DNA of 64,000 nucleotides from G965250275 sp965250275 (GCA_965250275.1 OZ252297.1:248001-312000), one strand, 5' to 3'. Numbered from the stretch's first letter, positions 8,400 to 18,586 are shown. Translations and numbers: made by a program. The notes: generated from the letters alone by a model not told the origin.

Positions 8400-10655
8400 T
8401 CAACCGATCTTGCAGGATGCCAGAACGGCCATGTTCATGATGTCATTGGCCGTCGACACGGCCGAGCAAATCTGAATGGACCGGTCGATCCCACTCAGGA
8501 TGGGGCCAATGACCGTTGCGTCCCCCATTTCCTGCATCAGTTTGACCGAGATACTTGCCGAATGTCGCGCCGGAACGACCAGGATGTTTGCCGGGCCGGT
8601 GAGCCGGGAAAATGGATATCCTGCCTGCGCCTGCGCATTCAGAGCCACGTCGACGGTCATTTCCCCTTCGAATTCAAAATCAACGCCGCGCCGCGTCAGC
8701 ACTTCGGGCGCGCGATGCATCTTCTCCGCACGTTCTGAAACCGGATACCCAAACGTCGAAAAGCTGACGAAAGCCACGCGAGGTTCAAGCCCCATATGCC
8801 GTGCCACGTCCGCGGCGCGCTCGGCGATCGTTGCGAGGTCTTCGGCATCAGGCCACTCATGGACCAGCGTATCCGCGATCAGAACAATCCGTCCTTTGCG
8901 CAGCAAGGCCGTGATTCCAACTGCGCCGTGTTTGGCATCCGCATCGAACACATGATTGATACGCTCAAGCACATGCGCTGATTTGCGCGTCGCGCCGGTC
9001 ACCAGACCATCTCCATGTCCATGCGCAAGCATCAAAGCGGAAAACACGTGGCGATCCCGCGCTGCCAGCCGATGGATGTCCTGGCGATCGAACCCTTTGC
9101 GCTGCAGGCGCTGGTACAGGAACTCCTTGTATGTATTGAGATGTTGGGTGTTGGCAGCATTCACGACTTCCAGCTCGCGCACCGCATCACCCAGTCCGGA
9201 TTTCTCCAGCTTGTCTTTCACGTCCGGTTCGCGTCCCACAACCAGCGCTTTGCCCAACCCGGCGCGTTGATACATCACAGCCGCACGCAGAACGCGTGGG
9301 TCGTCGCCCTCGGCAAAAATCATTCTCGCTTGCGCAGCACGCGCCCGTGCATTCAATCCGCGAAGGATGCTGGCCGTTGGATCCATCCGGGCCTTCAGGC
9401 TGACTTCGTAGGCATCCATGTCGATGATCGGACGGCGGGCCGCACCCGTATCCATGCCCGCCCTCGCAACCGCAGGTGGGATTCGGTGAATAAGGCGGGG
9501 ATCGAACGGGGTCGGAATAATGTAGTCGCGCCCAAAGGTCAGGCTTTTGCCGTAGGCCAAGGCGACTTCATCCGGAACATCTTCGCGGGCGAGGTCCGCC
9601 AGCGCCTGCGCACAGGCGATTTTCATCTCGTCATTGATGGCGCGCGCATTGATGTCCAGCGCGCCGCGGAACAGATAGGGGAAGCCCAGAACGTTATTCA
9701 CCTGATTGGGGTAGTCGCTGCGCCCCGTTGCCACGATTGCATCGGCGCGGATCTCGTGCGCCTCTTCGGGCGTGATCTCCGGATCAGGGTTCGCCATAGC
9801 AAAAATCACTGGGTTTTCCGCCATGCTCGCGACCATCTTTGCGGTCACGGCGCCTTTCGCGCTAACCCCCAGAAAGACATCGGCATCAACCATGGCCTCT
9901 TCCAAGGTCCGCAAATCCGTCTTGACGGCATGGGCGGATTTCCATTGGTTCATCCCTTCGGTTCGACCTTGGTAGATGACACCTTTGGTATCGCAGACAA
10001 TGCAGTTTTCATGCCTGGCGCCCATCGATTTCAGAAGCTCGATACAGGCAATCCCAGCAGCACCCGCCCCGTTCAGGACGATTTTGACGTCTTCAATGAC
10101 TTTTCCGGAGATCTGCAACGCGTTGATCAGACCGGCGGCACAAATCACCGCTGTACCGTGCTGGTCATCGTGAAAGACGGGAATGTCCATTTCCTCTTTC
10201 AGGCGTTGCTCGATGATGAAGCACTCAGGCGCCTTGATGTCTTCCAGATTGATCCCGCCAAATGTCGGGCCCATTAACCGAACTGCGCGGCAAAACTCGT
10301 CAGGATCTTCGGTGTCGAGTTCTATATCGATGCTGTTCACGTCCGCGAACCGTTTGAACAGCACCGCCTTGCCTTCCATCACAGGCTTGCTGCCCAGCGC
10401 ACCGAGGTTGCCCAGCCCCAAAACGGCAGTTCCGTTCGAAATCACCGCAACGAGATTGCCTTTGTTGGTGTAGTCATAGGCGGTCTCAGGGTTTTCTGCG
10501 ATGGCCTCGCAGGGCACAGCTACGCCCGGAGAATACGCAAGGCTAAGGTCGCGCTGCGTCGTCATGGGGACCGTCGCCTGCACTTCAAACTTGCCCGGCG
10601 TGGGTTCAAGATGGAAGGCCAGAGCTTCTTCGGCGGTGAATTTCGGTTTGGACAT
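8400..10655 (-). CDS. maeB: NADP-dependent malic enzyme with phosphotransacetylase-like C-terminus
   Basis: A 751-residue two-domain protein. The N-terminal part (about 1-430) is a malic enzyme that decarboxylates malate to pyruvate: YSPGVAVPC, NGTAVLGLGNLGALGSKPVMEGK, FHDDQHGTA and the dinucleotide motif LNGAGAAGIACIELL are visible. The C-terminal part (about 435-751) resembles phosphate acetyltransferase, with GLVTGATRKSAHVL and NILVVPARHSASISVKLMQ; in this family it is generally regulatory. Length and architecture match hybrid MaeB. The ATG at 10655 is 128 bases from the divergent mutS start. Confidence 0.95.
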   Translation of the reverse strand: MSKPKFTAEEALAFHLEPTPGKFEVQATVPMTTQRDLSLAYSPGVAVPCEAIAENPETAYDYTNKGNLVAVISNGTAVLGLGNLGALGSKPVMEGKAVLFKRFADVNSIDIELDTEDPDEFCRAVRLMGPTFGGINLEDIKAPECFIIEQRLKEEMDIPVFHDDQHGTAVICAAGLINALQISGKVIEDVKIVLNGAGAAGIACIELLKSMGARHENCIVCDTKGVIYQGRTEGMNQWKSAHAVKTDLRTLEEAMVDADVFLGVSAKGAVTAKMVASMAENPVIFAMANPDPEITPEEAHEIRADAIVATGRSDYPNQVNNVLGFPYLFRGALDINARAINDEMKIACAQALADLAREDVPDEVALAYGKSLTFGRDYIIPTPFDPRLIHRIPPAVARAGMDTGAARRPIIDMDAYEVSLKARMDPTASILRGLNARARAAQARMIFAEGDDPRVLRAAVMYQRAGLGKALVVGREPDVKDKLEKSGLGDAVRELEVVNAANTQHLNTYKEFLYQRLQRKGFDRQDIHRLAARDRHVFSALMLAHGHGDGLVTGATRKSAHVLERINHVFDADAKHGAVGITALLRKGRIVLIADTLVHEWPDAEDLATIAERAADVARHMGLEPRVAFVSFSTFGYPVSERAEKMHRAPEVLTRRGVDFEFEGEMTVDVALNAQAQAGYPFSRLTGPANILVVPARHSASISVKLMQEMGDATVIGPILSGIDRSIQICSAVSTANDIMNMAVLASCKIG

Positions 10656-10783
10656 GCGGAACGCGACTCCTTGGGGTGGTATCTGGCGTCATATCGCGAC
10701 TCCGGGGTGGCCTCAACGCTCTGCGTTTTCGCCTTTCTTCCGAGACAGCCGGTTTGTAAGGTCTGCCCTGTCCAACCGACGGA

Positions 10784-13441
10784 GTGCAATTTGTGACAGG
10801 CGTCACGCCTATGATGGCGCAGTACCTGAAGATCAAGGCAGAGCAACCCGAAGCGCTGCTGTTCTACAGAATGGGCGATTTCTACGAGATGTTCTTCGAC
10901 GATGCCGTGGCGGCGGCGGAAGCATTGGACATTGCCCTGACCAAACGCGGAAAACACGAAAATGCGGATATCCCGATGTGCGGTGTCCCGGTGCATTCGG
11001 CAGAAGGTTACCTGCTGACCCTGATCCGCAAGGGCTTCCGTGTCGCGGTTTGCGAACAGATGGAAAGCCCTGCCGAGGCCAAGAAACGCGGCTCGAAGTC
11101 TGTGGTGCGCAGAGAGGTCGTTCGGCTGGTCACGCCTGGCACGCTGACCGAAGACGCGTTGTTGGACGCGCGTCGGCACAATTATCTGGCTGCCTACGCT
11201 GTTGTGCGCGATTCCGGCGCACTGGCATGGAGCGACATTTCAACCGGTGCATTTTGTGTTATGCCGGTGGCTCCGGCACGCCTCGGCCCGGAACTGTCAC
11301 GCCTGGCGCCTTCCGAGCTTATCGTTTCTGAGGCCGCTCAAGACGGGGTTCTTGGTGTTGCCGATGACGCCGCCGTCCCGGTGAGTCCCATTTCCCGAGC
11401 CAGTTTTGACAGCGACAGCGCGCAGAAAAGGCTGTGCGAGCTTTTTGATGTCGGAACGTTGGATGCGTTCGGGAGTTTCTCACGATCAGAACTCTCCGCC
11501 TTGGGCGCGGTGGTGGATTACTTGTCGATCACACAACGTGGCACTCTCCCAACCCTGCAACCTCCATCGCGTGAAACGTCAGACCAAATTATTCAGATCG
11601 ATGCGGCTACCCGCCGCAATCTTGAACTGACGCGCGCGCTTTCTGGGGGACGGGCCGGATCGTTGCTTTCGGTGGTTGATCGCACGTTGACGGCCAGCGG
11701 TGGTCGACTGTTGGAAACGCGCCTTTCAAGCCCTTCGCGTGACCTGAAGACGATCCATGCCCGTCTGGCGGCGGTTGCCCATTTCCTGGAAGCCGAACGC
11801 GTTTCGGAGGAGATGCGCGATCTGCTGCGCGAAGCGCCCGATCTTGAAAGAGCGGTTTCTCGCCTTTCCCTTGATCGCGGCGGACCGCGCGACCTGACTG
11901 CCGTGCGCGCCGCGCTCATACAGGGTCAGGCGCTTGCGTCGAAACTCGGCGGTGAGGAGTTGCCCGCGATCATAAGTTCTGCGGCGGACGATTTGGTTGG
12001 TTTTGAGGACTTGGTGAGCCATTTGGACAATGCGCTTGTGGCGGAACCACCGCTACAGGTTCGGGATGGCGATTTCATTGCCACTGGCCATGACGCCGCG
12101 CTCGACGAAGCCCGGACATTGCGCGACGAGGGCAAATCCGTGATTGCCTCGTTTCAGCGGCAATTTGCGGAGCAGACCGGGATCGCGTCGCTGAAGGTGA
12201 AGCACAACAATGTCCTGGGCTACTTCGTTGAAACAACCGCAGCGCACGCCGAAAAGATGCTCTCCCCGCCCTTGTCGGAGACCTTCATCCATCGACAGAC
12301 CACGGCCAATCAGGTCCGTTTTACCACCGTTGAGTTATCCGACCTGGAAACCCGGATCATCAACGCGGGCAACCGCGCATTAGAGATTGAAAAGCAGCTC
12401 TATCAAGAAATTCGTAGCCAGATTCTGGATCAAGCAGGCCCCATCGCCCTCGCCGCACGCGCCCTGGCGGAAATCGATCTGACGCTGGCCTTTGCAGAGA
12501 TGGCGCGGCAGCAGGATTGGTGCTGCCCGGTGGTCGATGATACCCGTAGCTTCGAGATTGAGGGCGGACGACACCCAGTGGTGCAGGACGCCCTTTCGCA
12601 GCAAGGCGGCACGCCATTCATTCCGAATGATTGCGATCTGACCGCAAGCGATGGCGCAGCGATCCAGCTTTTGACCGGTCCGAACATGGCCGGTAAATCT
12701 ACATTTTTGCGCCAAAATGCGCTGATTGCCTTGCTGGCCCAGTGTGGCAGTTTTGTACCCGCCGACTCCGCACGCGTCGGAGTTGTCAGCCAGATCTTCA
12801 GCCGCGTCGGCGCATCAGACGATCTGGCACGTGGTCGGTCCACCTTTATGGTCGAGATGGTCGAAACCGCCGCCATTCTCAACCAGGCTGATGAGCGGGC
12901 GCTCGTGATTCTGGACGAGATCGGGCGCGGAACGGCGACCTACGATGGCCTTTCGATTGCCTGGGCGACACTTGAACACTTGCACGAGGTCAACAAATGC
13001 CGCGCGCTATTCGCCACCCACTATCATGAGTTGACCGCCCTGGCCGGAAGCCTGGTTGGGGTCGAAAACGCAACTGTGGCCGTGAAGGAATGGGAAGGTG
13101 AGGTGATCTTTCTTCACGAGGTCCGCAAGGGCGCCGCAGACCGATCCTATGGTGTGCAGGTGGCTCAGCTCGCCGGCCTGCCCAAATCTGTTGTCGCACG
13201 CGCGCGTCTGATCCTGGAGCAGCTAGAGAAGAGCGAACGTGACGGGAGCGGGGGACAAGCCGCGCTGATCGATGATCTGCCGCTCTTTTCCGCCGCCCCT
13301 CCGGCGCCAGCGGCTCCATCGCAGATTTCCACCGAGTTAGAGACGCATCTTGCCGAGATCCATCCCGACGATCTCACTCCGAAGGAAGCTCTGGAGCAGC
13401 TTTATCGGCTCAAAGAAATTTTGCGGGCTTCGGAAGGTTAA
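10784..13441 (+). CDS. mutS: DNA mismatch repair protein MutS
   Basis: An 885-residue mismatch-recognition ATPase. The N-terminal mismatch-binding motif FYRMGDFYEMFFDDA is at about residues 26-40, with the Phe and Glu that probe DNA. The Walker A loop GPNMAGKST is at 632-640, followed by DEIGRGTATYDGLSIAWA and the ATHYHELT segment of the ABC ATPase. The C-terminal tail ends in a dimerisation-type helix. The start is placed at GTG 10784; a GTG at 10793 is equally plausible. It is convergent with grpE, one base apart. Confidence 0.97.
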   Translation: MQFVTGVTPMMAQYLKIKAEQPEALLFYRMGDFYEMFFDDAVAAAEALDIALTKRGKHENADIPMCGVPVHSAEGYLLTLIRKGFRVAVCEQMESPAEAKKRGSKSVVRREVVRLVTPGTLTEDALLDARRHNYLAAYAVVRDSGALAWSDISTGAFCVMPVAPARLGPELSRLAPSELIVSEAAQDGVLGVADDAAVPVSPISRASFDSDSAQKRLCELFDVGTLDAFGSFSRSELSALGAVVDYLSITQRGTLPTLQPPSRETSDQIIQIDAATRRNLELTRALSGGRAGSLLSVVDRTLTASGGRLLETRLSSPSRDLKTIHARLAAVAHFLEAERVSEEMRDLLREAPDLERAVSRLSLDRGGPRDLTAVRAALIQGQALASKLGGEELPAIISSAADDLVGFEDLVSHLDNALVAEPPLQVRDGDFIATGHDAALDEARTLRDEGKSVIASFQRQFAEQTGIASLKVKHNNVLGYFVETTAAHAEKMLSPPLSETFIHRQTTANQVRFTTVELSDLETRIINAGNRALEIEKQLYQEIRSQILDQAGPIALAARALAEIDLTLAFAEMARQQDWCCPVVDDTRSFEIEGGRHPVVQDALSQQGGTPFIPNDCDLTASDGAAIQLLTGPNMAGKSTFLRQNALIALLAQCGSFVPADSARVGVVSQIFSRVGASDDLARGRSTFMVEMVETAAILNQADERALVILDEIGRGTATYDGLSIAWATLEHLHEVNKCRALFATHYHELTALAGSLVGVENATVAVKEWEGEVIFLHEVRKGAADRSYGVQVAQLAGLPKSVVARARLILEQLEKSERDGSGGQAALIDDLPLFSAAPPAPAAPSQISTELETHLAEIHPDDLTPKEALEQLYRLKEILRASEG

Positions 13442-13442
13442 A

Positions 13443-14006
13443 TCAGGCTGCCGGGGTAGAGGACACCCCGACCTGCGCTGGACGAAGCAGACGGTCATGC
13501 AGAAGGAACCCTTCTGCAGCGACCTGGATGATCTCTCCGGCAACAGTGCCCGGAACCGGCGCTTCGAACATGGCTTGATGCAGCTGGGGATCAAACTTGT
13601 CCCCGACCTCTGGCGCAATGACTTGAATGCCATGTTTGGTGAAAACGTTGAGCAATTCGCGCATTGTGAGCTCAACGCCCTCAATCAGCGCGGCGGATGA
13701 GTCCCGCTGCTCTTCGGTCGCGGCCTCGACGGCGCGCTTCATATTGTCAAACACCGGCAGCATGTCGCGGGCGAATTTAGATCCACCATACTGCTCTGCT
13801 TCGCGACGATCCTTTTCTGAACGTTTGCGCGCATTCTCGGCATCGGCCAGGGCGCGCATGAAGCGATCCTTCAGCATATCCCGCTCAGCGCGAAGTTCGT
13901 CCAGCTCCAGCGCCTCTGAATTGATGTCATTTAGCTCTTCGGCAAACTCTTCGGCTTCCGCGGCCGCGATATCATCCAGAAAATCTTCGTTCTTTTGCTC
14001 TGCCAT
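13443..14006 (-). CDS. grpE: nucleotide exchange factor GrpE
   Basis: A 187-residue cochaperone that releases ADP from DnaK. An acidic, coiled-coil N-terminal half (about 8-75, rich in Glu and Ala) leads to the conserved ENARKRSEKDRREAEQYG segment and RDMLPVFDNMKRAV, then the C-terminal beta domain with VGDKFDPQLHQAMFE and GTVAGEIIQV. It follows hrcA by nine bases on the same strand and should be cotranscribed with it as a heat-shock operon. Confidence 0.96.
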   Translation of the reverse strand: MAEQKNEDFLDDIAAAEAEEFAEELNDINSEALELDELRAERDMLKDRFMRALADAENARKRSEKDRREAEQYGGSKFARDMLPVFDNMKRAVEAATEEQRDSSAALIEGVELTMRELLNVFTKHGIQVIAPEVGDKFDPQLHQAMFEAPVPGTVAGEIIQVAAEGFLLHDRLLRPAQVGVSSTPAA

Positions 14007-14015
14007 AGTTCACCT

Positions 14016-15089
14016 CTAACCGCGGTCGGATATCAGCCTGCCAACCAGATGCGCCGTATAATCCACCACCGGAACAATCCGACCGTAATTCAGACGCGTG
14101 GGGCCTATCACGCCCACTGCGCCGATGATCTTTCGATCAGCGTTCATATAGGGAGACACCACCAGAGAGGAACCCGAAAGTGAAAAAAGTTTGTTCTCGG
14201 AGCCAATAAAAATGCGCACCCCCTCGCCCTCTTCGGTCAACTCCAGAAAGTCCGCGATATCGCGCTTTCTTTCCAGGTCATCAAAGAGTGTTCTGATACG
14301 TTCCAGCTCTTCATCCGGACGCTCGGAGTCCAGAAGATTTGCGCGACCTCGCACAATGAGTCGTTCCGATTCGGTTCCTGCGCCATCCCAGACCGCCAGC
14401 CCGCTTTTCACCATCTCCTGCGAAAGCGAATCGAGCTCTCGTTTTTGTGCGTCGATCGAAACCTGCACTTTGGCGCGCAGCTCGCTCAGCGTGTGGCCCT
14501 CTACAAGGGAATTCAGAAAGTTCGCAGCTTCTCGCATCGAGCTTGGGGTTTGACCGGGCGGCGGTGAAAACAGCCGATTCTCGACATGCCCGTCCGAGAA
14601 TACCAAAACGACCAAAGCGCGATCTTGGGCCAGTGACACAAACTCGATATGGCGCAGCTCGGCTTCGTGTTTGGGCGTGAGCACCAGAGATGCGCCGCGA
14701 GTCACGCCCGAAAGCGCGGATCCAATCCGGTCCAGCACACTCCCCACATCCGCAGTGTTGCTGGCCATGGTGGCGTCAATCTTCTCGCGGTCGCCCTGAT
14801 CTAAGTTATCAACCTCGAGCAAGCCATCGACAAACATCCGCAGCCCGGCCTGCGTCGGCACCCGGCCTGCACTGACATGCGGGCTGTCCAAAAGACCAAG
14901 AAACTCAAGGTCTTGCATGACGTTTCGGATTGTGGCTGCACTGACCGGCTCACTGAGCGTGCGCGTCAGGGTCCGGCTTCCGACCGGCTCGCCGGTTTCC
15001 AGATAGCTCTCGACCACAGATCGAAACACTTCTCTGGACCGGTCGTTCAGTTCTTCGAGTAGTTTGGTCGCATCAGTCACGCGGGACAT
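14016..15089 (-). CDS. hrcA: heat-inducible transcriptional repressor HrcA
   Basis: From the ATG at 15089 the protein has 357 residues. The N-terminal winged-helix region includes VVESYLETGEPVGSRTL and SAATIRNVMQDLEFLGLL (about residues 25-65), which bind the CIRCE operator. The C-terminal GAF-like and dimerisation parts include LVVLVFSDGHVENRLF and GVIGPTRLNYGRIVPVVDY. HrcA normally represses groESL and its own operon. No CIRCE repeat (TTAGCACTC-N9-GAGTGCTAA) is seen in the 107 bases upstream, so this copy is probably controlled another way. It is divergent from rph. Confidence 0.95.
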   Translation of the reverse strand: MSRVTDATKLLEELNDRSREVFRSVVESYLETGEPVGSRTLTRTLSEPVSAATIRNVMQDLEFLGLLDSPHVSAGRVPTQAGLRMFVDGLLEVDNLDQGDREKIDATMASNTADVGSVLDRIGSALSGVTRGASLVLTPKHEAELRHIEFVSLAQDRALVVLVFSDGHVENRLFSPPPGQTPSSMREAANFLNSLVEGHTLSELRAKVQVSIDAQKRELDSLSQEMVKSGLAVWDGAGTESERLIVRGRANLLDSERPDEELERIRTLFDDLERKRDIADFLELTEEGEGVRIFIGSENKLFSLSGSSLVVSPYMNADRKIIGAVGVIGPTRLNYGRIVPVVDYTAHLVGRLISDRG

Positions 15090-15196
15090 CCTTGGGTGGA
15101 CCGCCATTAAATTACAGAACTGCCAAAGGTCAATCGGGGTTGCGCCCCGCCCCATACGGGCGTTATCCCGACCCCAAATTCAGCAGAGGTTATCAC

Positions 15197-15910
15197 ATGC
15201 GCCCCTCAGGGAGAGACTTAAGCGAAATGCGACTGGTTTCAATTGAAACGGGTTTTACAAAACACGCCGAAGGCTCATGCCTGATCAAGATGGGTGACAC
15301 GCATGTTCTGTGCACCGCAACGATCGAAGATCGTGTCCCGCCCTTCATCAAGGGTACTGGTTTGGGGTGGGTGACAGCTGAGTACGGAATGCTGCCCCGC
15401 GCGACCAACACACGCATGCGCCGCGAAGCTGCTGCAGGCAAACAAGGCGGGCGAACGGTGGAGATCCAGAGGCTGATTGGGCGATCACTGCGCGCCGGCA
15501 TTGATCGTGTCGCACTCGGCGAACGCCAGATCACCGTGGATTGCGATGTGTTGCAAGCCGACGGTGGAACGCGGTGTGCTTCCATCACGGGCGGGTGGGT
15601 TGCGCTGAGACTGGCGATCAACAAGCTGCTCAAAGCCGGGGATGTTCACTCAGACCCCGTTGTTGATCATGTTGCCGCCGTCAGCTGCGGCCTTTACGCC
15701 GGTCAGCCTGTGCTCGACCTGGACTATCCCGAAGACAGCGATGCCGGTGTGGACGGAAACTTTATCATGACCGGCGCAGGTCAGTTGATTGAAGTCCAGA
15801 TGTCCGCTGAGGGGTCCACCTACTCCCGCGCCCAGATGGATGAGTTGATGGACCTTGCGGAAGCCGGCATTGCTCAACTGGTGGACGCCCAGCGGGCTGC
15901 GTCGGGATGA
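15197..15910 (+). CDS. rph: ribonuclease PH
   Basis: A phosphorolytic 3'-5' exoribonuclease that trims tRNA precursors. The ATG at 15197 gives 237 residues beginning MRPSGRDLSEMRLVSIETGF, the canonical RNase PH start; the open frame upstream to 15092 is not coding. KGTGLGWVTAEYGMLPRATNTRMRREA and IQRLIGRSLRAGID carry the conserved arginines that bind phosphate and RNA. The divergent pairing with hrcA and the 4-base ATGA overlap with rdgB are typical of this group. Confidence 0.97.
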   Translation: MRPSGRDLSEMRLVSIETGFTKHAEGSCLIKMGDTHVLCTATIEDRVPPFIKGTGLGWVTAEYGMLPRATNTRMRREAAAGKQGGRTVEIQRLIGRSLRAGIDRVALGERQITVDCDVLQADGGTRCASITGGWVALRLAINKLLKAGDVHSDPVVDHVAAVSCGLYAGQPVLDLDYPEDSDAGVDGNFIMTGAGQLIEVQMSAEGSTYSRAQMDELMDLAEAGIAQLVDAQRAASG

Positions 15911-16518
15911 CCCGTCGCTTCTCCGACAAGAAACTGGTCATGGCCACCCACAATCAAGGCAAACTTGAGGAAATGGCCAAGCTTCTGGAGCCGTACGATG
16001 TCGTACTTGTTGGTGCGGCGGAACTGGGACTTCCGGAACCTGAAGAAACCGAAAACACGTTTGTGGGAAATGCCCGGATCAAGGCGCATGCCGCAGCCCG
16101 CGCCACCGGTCTGCCCGCGCTTTCTGATGATTCCGGGATCGAAATCGATGCGCTGGGCGGCGCGCCTGGCGTGCACACCGCCGACTGGGCTGAAACTGAA
16201 AACGGGCGTGATTTTGTTCTGGCGATGACCCGTGTGCATGACGAGCTGGTCAAACACGGCGCGGAACGGCCTTGGACTGCGCGATTCTGCTGCACACTTG
16301 TCTTGGCTTGGCCCGATGCCCATGAGGAGGTGTTTCCGGGTAAAGTCGACGGAACGCTGACCTGGCCGATGCGCGGATCACAGGGCCACGGGTTCGATCC
16401 CATCTTTGTTCCGACCGGATATGAGCAAACGTTTGGTGAAATGGACCGCTGGGAAAAGAACCGGATCAGCCATCGCGCGGACGCCGTCCAGAAACTGCTG
16501 ACCGGCTGTTTTGCCTGA
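15907..16518 (+). CDS. rdgB: RdgB/HAM1-family dITP/XTP pyrophosphatase
   Basis: A 203-residue house-cleaning enzyme that hydrolyses dITP and XTP to monophosphates, preventing base-analogue incorporation into DNA. MATHNQGKLEEMAKLL near residue 13, ETENTFVGNARIKA and LSDDSGIEIDALGGAPGVHTA (about 75-95) are the family signatures, and HGFDPIFVPTGYEQTFGEM closes the active site. The ATG overlaps the rph stop (ATGA), implying coupled translation, and the 3' end overlaps hemW by eight bases. Confidence 0.96.
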   Translation: MTRRFSDKKLVMATHNQGKLEEMAKLLEPYDVVLVGAAELGLPEPEETENTFVGNARIKAHAAARATGLPALSDDSGIEIDALGGAPGVHTADWAETENGRDFVLAMTRVHDELVKHGAERPWTARFCCTLVLAWPDAHEEVFPGKVDGTLTWPMRGSQGHGFDPIFVPTGYEQTFGEMDRWEKNRISHRADAVQKLLTGCFA

Positions 16519-17668
16519 AGACTGGCAGAACGGAGGGTTTGGGCTTTATGTCCATTGGCCCTTCTGTGCCGCGAAATGCCCCTATTGCGATTTCAACAGC
16601 CATGTCAGCCGTACTGTAGATCACGCCGAATGGGCCCGCGCCTATCTGCGCGAATTGGATCGCCTTGGTCCGGCGCTGAGAGGCCGGACCCTCAACACTG
16701 TTTTCTTCGGAGGCGGCACGCCGAGCCTGATGGATCCGGACACAGTCGGTGAAATCCTGAGCCGCGCCCGGTCGTACTGGCCCGTTTCCAACGATCTTGA
16801 AGTGACCTTGGAAGCCAATCCCGGATCGGTCGAGGCTGCGCGGTTCAGCGCCTTTCGAGCGGCGGGGATCAATCGGATTTCCATGGGCGTCCAAGCGCTC
16901 AACGATCGAGATCTTAAGCGATTGGGGCGAATCCACACGGTGGCAGAAGCCAAAGCTGCCTTTGACATCGCCCGTGCCGAATTTGATCGGGTCAGCTTTG
17001 ACCTGATCTGTGCGCGCCAGGACCAGACCCTTGCCGAATGGAAACAAGAGCTGACCGAAGCCCTGTCCATGGCCATCGACCACCTGTCGCTCTATCAGTT
17101 GACGATTGAACCGGGCACGGCCTTTGCCGACAGGTTGAGAGTTGGGAAGCTTCATGGCCTTCCGGACGAAACACTCACTGCGGACATGTACGATCTGACG
17201 CAGGACCTCACAGAGGCTGCCGGATTGCCCGGCTATGAGATTTCAAACCATGCGGTGCCAGGCGCCGAGTCCCGACATAATCTCATTTACTGGCGATACG
17301 GCGATTATCTTGGCATCGGGCCCGGTGCGCACAGTCGCATCACGCTGAACGGCAGGCGTCACGCAATCGAAATGGCACGGTCCCCCGCCGCATGGCTCAA
17401 AGGTGCGGACGCAGGGTCACCCGAGACCTTGCGTCAGCCGCTGGACGGGTTGGAACAGGCCGAAGAAATGCTTTTTATGGGCATGCGGCTGAGGTCAGGA
17501 ATCAGCACACAAAGGTTCCGGGAACTATCCGGTGTCAGCTTACAGAGCGACCGCATTCTGGAATTGACGGACTTGGGTCTGGTCGCCACCGACGGTGACG
17601 TTCTGCGGACAACCGAAAGTGGGCGTCCACTGCTGAATTCCGTGATCTCAAAGCTTCTGGCTGGTTAA
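16511..17668 (+). CDS. hemW: radical SAM heme chaperone HemW
   Basis: A 385-residue radical SAM protein related to oxygen-independent coproporphyrinogen oxidase. Cys19, Cys23 and Cys26 in HWPFCAAKCPYCDF bind the 4Fe-4S cluster, and GGGTPSLM follows. It lacks the N-terminal extension of true HemN, fitting HemW, which inserts heme into target proteins. The start is a TTG at 16511 inside the end of rdgB. Its TAA stop interlocks with that of the convergent parB in TTAA at 17665-17668. Confidence 0.93.
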   Translation: MPEDWQNGGFGLYVHWPFCAAKCPYCDFNSHVSRTVDHAEWARAYLRELDRLGPALRGRTLNTVFFGGGTPSLMDPDTVGEILSRARSYWPVSNDLEVTLEANPGSVEAARFSAFRAAGINRISMGVQALNDRDLKRLGRIHTVAEAKAAFDIARAEFDRVSFDLICARQDQTLAEWKQELTEALSMAIDHLSLYQLTIEPGTAFADRLRVGKLHGLPDETLTADMYDLTQDLTEAAGLPGYEISNHAVPGAESRHNLIYWRYGDYLGIGPGAHSRITLNGRRHAIEMARSPAAWLKGADAGSPETLRQPLDGLEQAEEMLFMGMRLRSGISTQRFRELSGVSLQSDRILELTDLGLVATDGDVLRTTESGRPLLNSVISKLLAG

Positions 17669-18564
17669 GATCCGCTGAGGATACGGCAGATATTATCCAA
17701 TTCTTCCAGTGACTTATACTTTATCGTGATCTGCCCCGCCTCTTGCCCCGCCTTATGATCAAGCGTGACCTGCAGGCCGAGGCTGGCCGACAGATCGCCC
17801 TCCAGTGCGATGGTGTCCGCATCTTTGGCGGGTTTTCCGACCGGTTTCCTTGTGACCTCGTTGCCCGCATCTGAGCGCTGTTCTTTTTTCACCAACGCTT
17901 CGGTTGCCCTGACCGACAGGCCCTGCTTGATCACTTGCTTCGCAAGTTTGAGCGGGTCATCGGATGTGATCAACGCCCGGGCGTGGCCTGCGCTTAGATC
18001 ACCTGATTGCACAAATCGCCGCACATCTTCTGGCAGCGAAAGAAGCCGCAACAGGTTGGCGATATGACTTCGGCTTTTGCCCAGAGCTTCGGCCATCTTC
18101 TCTTGGGTGTGGCCAAAGCTCTGCATTAACTGTTGGTACCCGGCGGCCTCCTCAATGGGGTTCAGGTCCGCACGTTGAATGTTCTCGATGATCGCAACTT
18201 CCAACACTTCCGTGTCGTTGAAATCCCGAACCAGAACGGGCACTTCGTGAAGTTGCGCCAGTTGCGCCGCACGCCACCGACGCTCTCCCGCGACGATCTC
18301 GTATTGGCCGTCCGAAATGGGCCTGACGATTAAAGGCTGCAATATTCCTTTCTCGCGGATCGAGGCCGCAAGATCATCCAGGTCTTCCTGCTCAAATCTG
18401 CGGCGTGGCTGGTTGGGATTGGGTGAAAGTCGCTCGGTCGGCACCATGACATCCACCCGCGGGGATGGAGGGCCGGAAGGGTTTTCATCCACCGGCGCGA
18501 CATCTGCCATAAGAGCAGACAGCCCGCGACCCAGACCGCGTGTTTTTGCCTTTTTGTCCGCCAT
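17665..18564 (-). CDS. parB: chromosome partitioning protein ParB
   Basis: A 299-residue CTP-dependent DNA clamp that loads at parS. The CTP-binding boxes are present: GILQPLIV at about 73-80, GERRWRAA at 93-100 and ENIQRADLNPIEEA near 150. The helix-turn-helix around GHTQEKMAEALGKSRSHIANLLRLL reads the parS palindrome. The C-terminal dimerisation tail is intact. It lies 22 bases downstream of parA, and two perfect parS sites sit 1.4 and 3.3 kb further upstream in the same gene block. Confidence 0.97.
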   Translation of the reverse strand: MADKKAKTRGLGRGLSALMADVAPVDENPSGPPSPRVDVMVPTERLSPNPNQPRRRFEQEDLDDLAASIREKGILQPLIVRPISDGQYEIVAGERRWRAAQLAQLHEVPVLVRDFNDTEVLEVAIIENIQRADLNPIEEAAGYQQLMQSFGHTQEKMAEALGKSRSHIANLLRLLSLPEDVRRFVQSGDLSAGHARALITSDDPLKLAKQVIKQGLSVRATEALVKKEQRSDAGNEVTRKPVGKPAKDADTIALEGDLSASLGLQVTLDHKAGQEAGQITIKYKSLEELDNICRILSGS

Positions 18565-18586
18565 TACTCCGTCCCCCTTCTATGCC

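Noticed and set aside
9015..10277. 420-codon plus-strand open frame opposite maeB
   Set aside because: Antisense to a complete malic enzyme; no family features.
15090..15196. CIRCE operator between hrcA and rph
   Set aside because: No TTAGCACTC-N9-GAGTGCTAA match, even loosely, on either strand.
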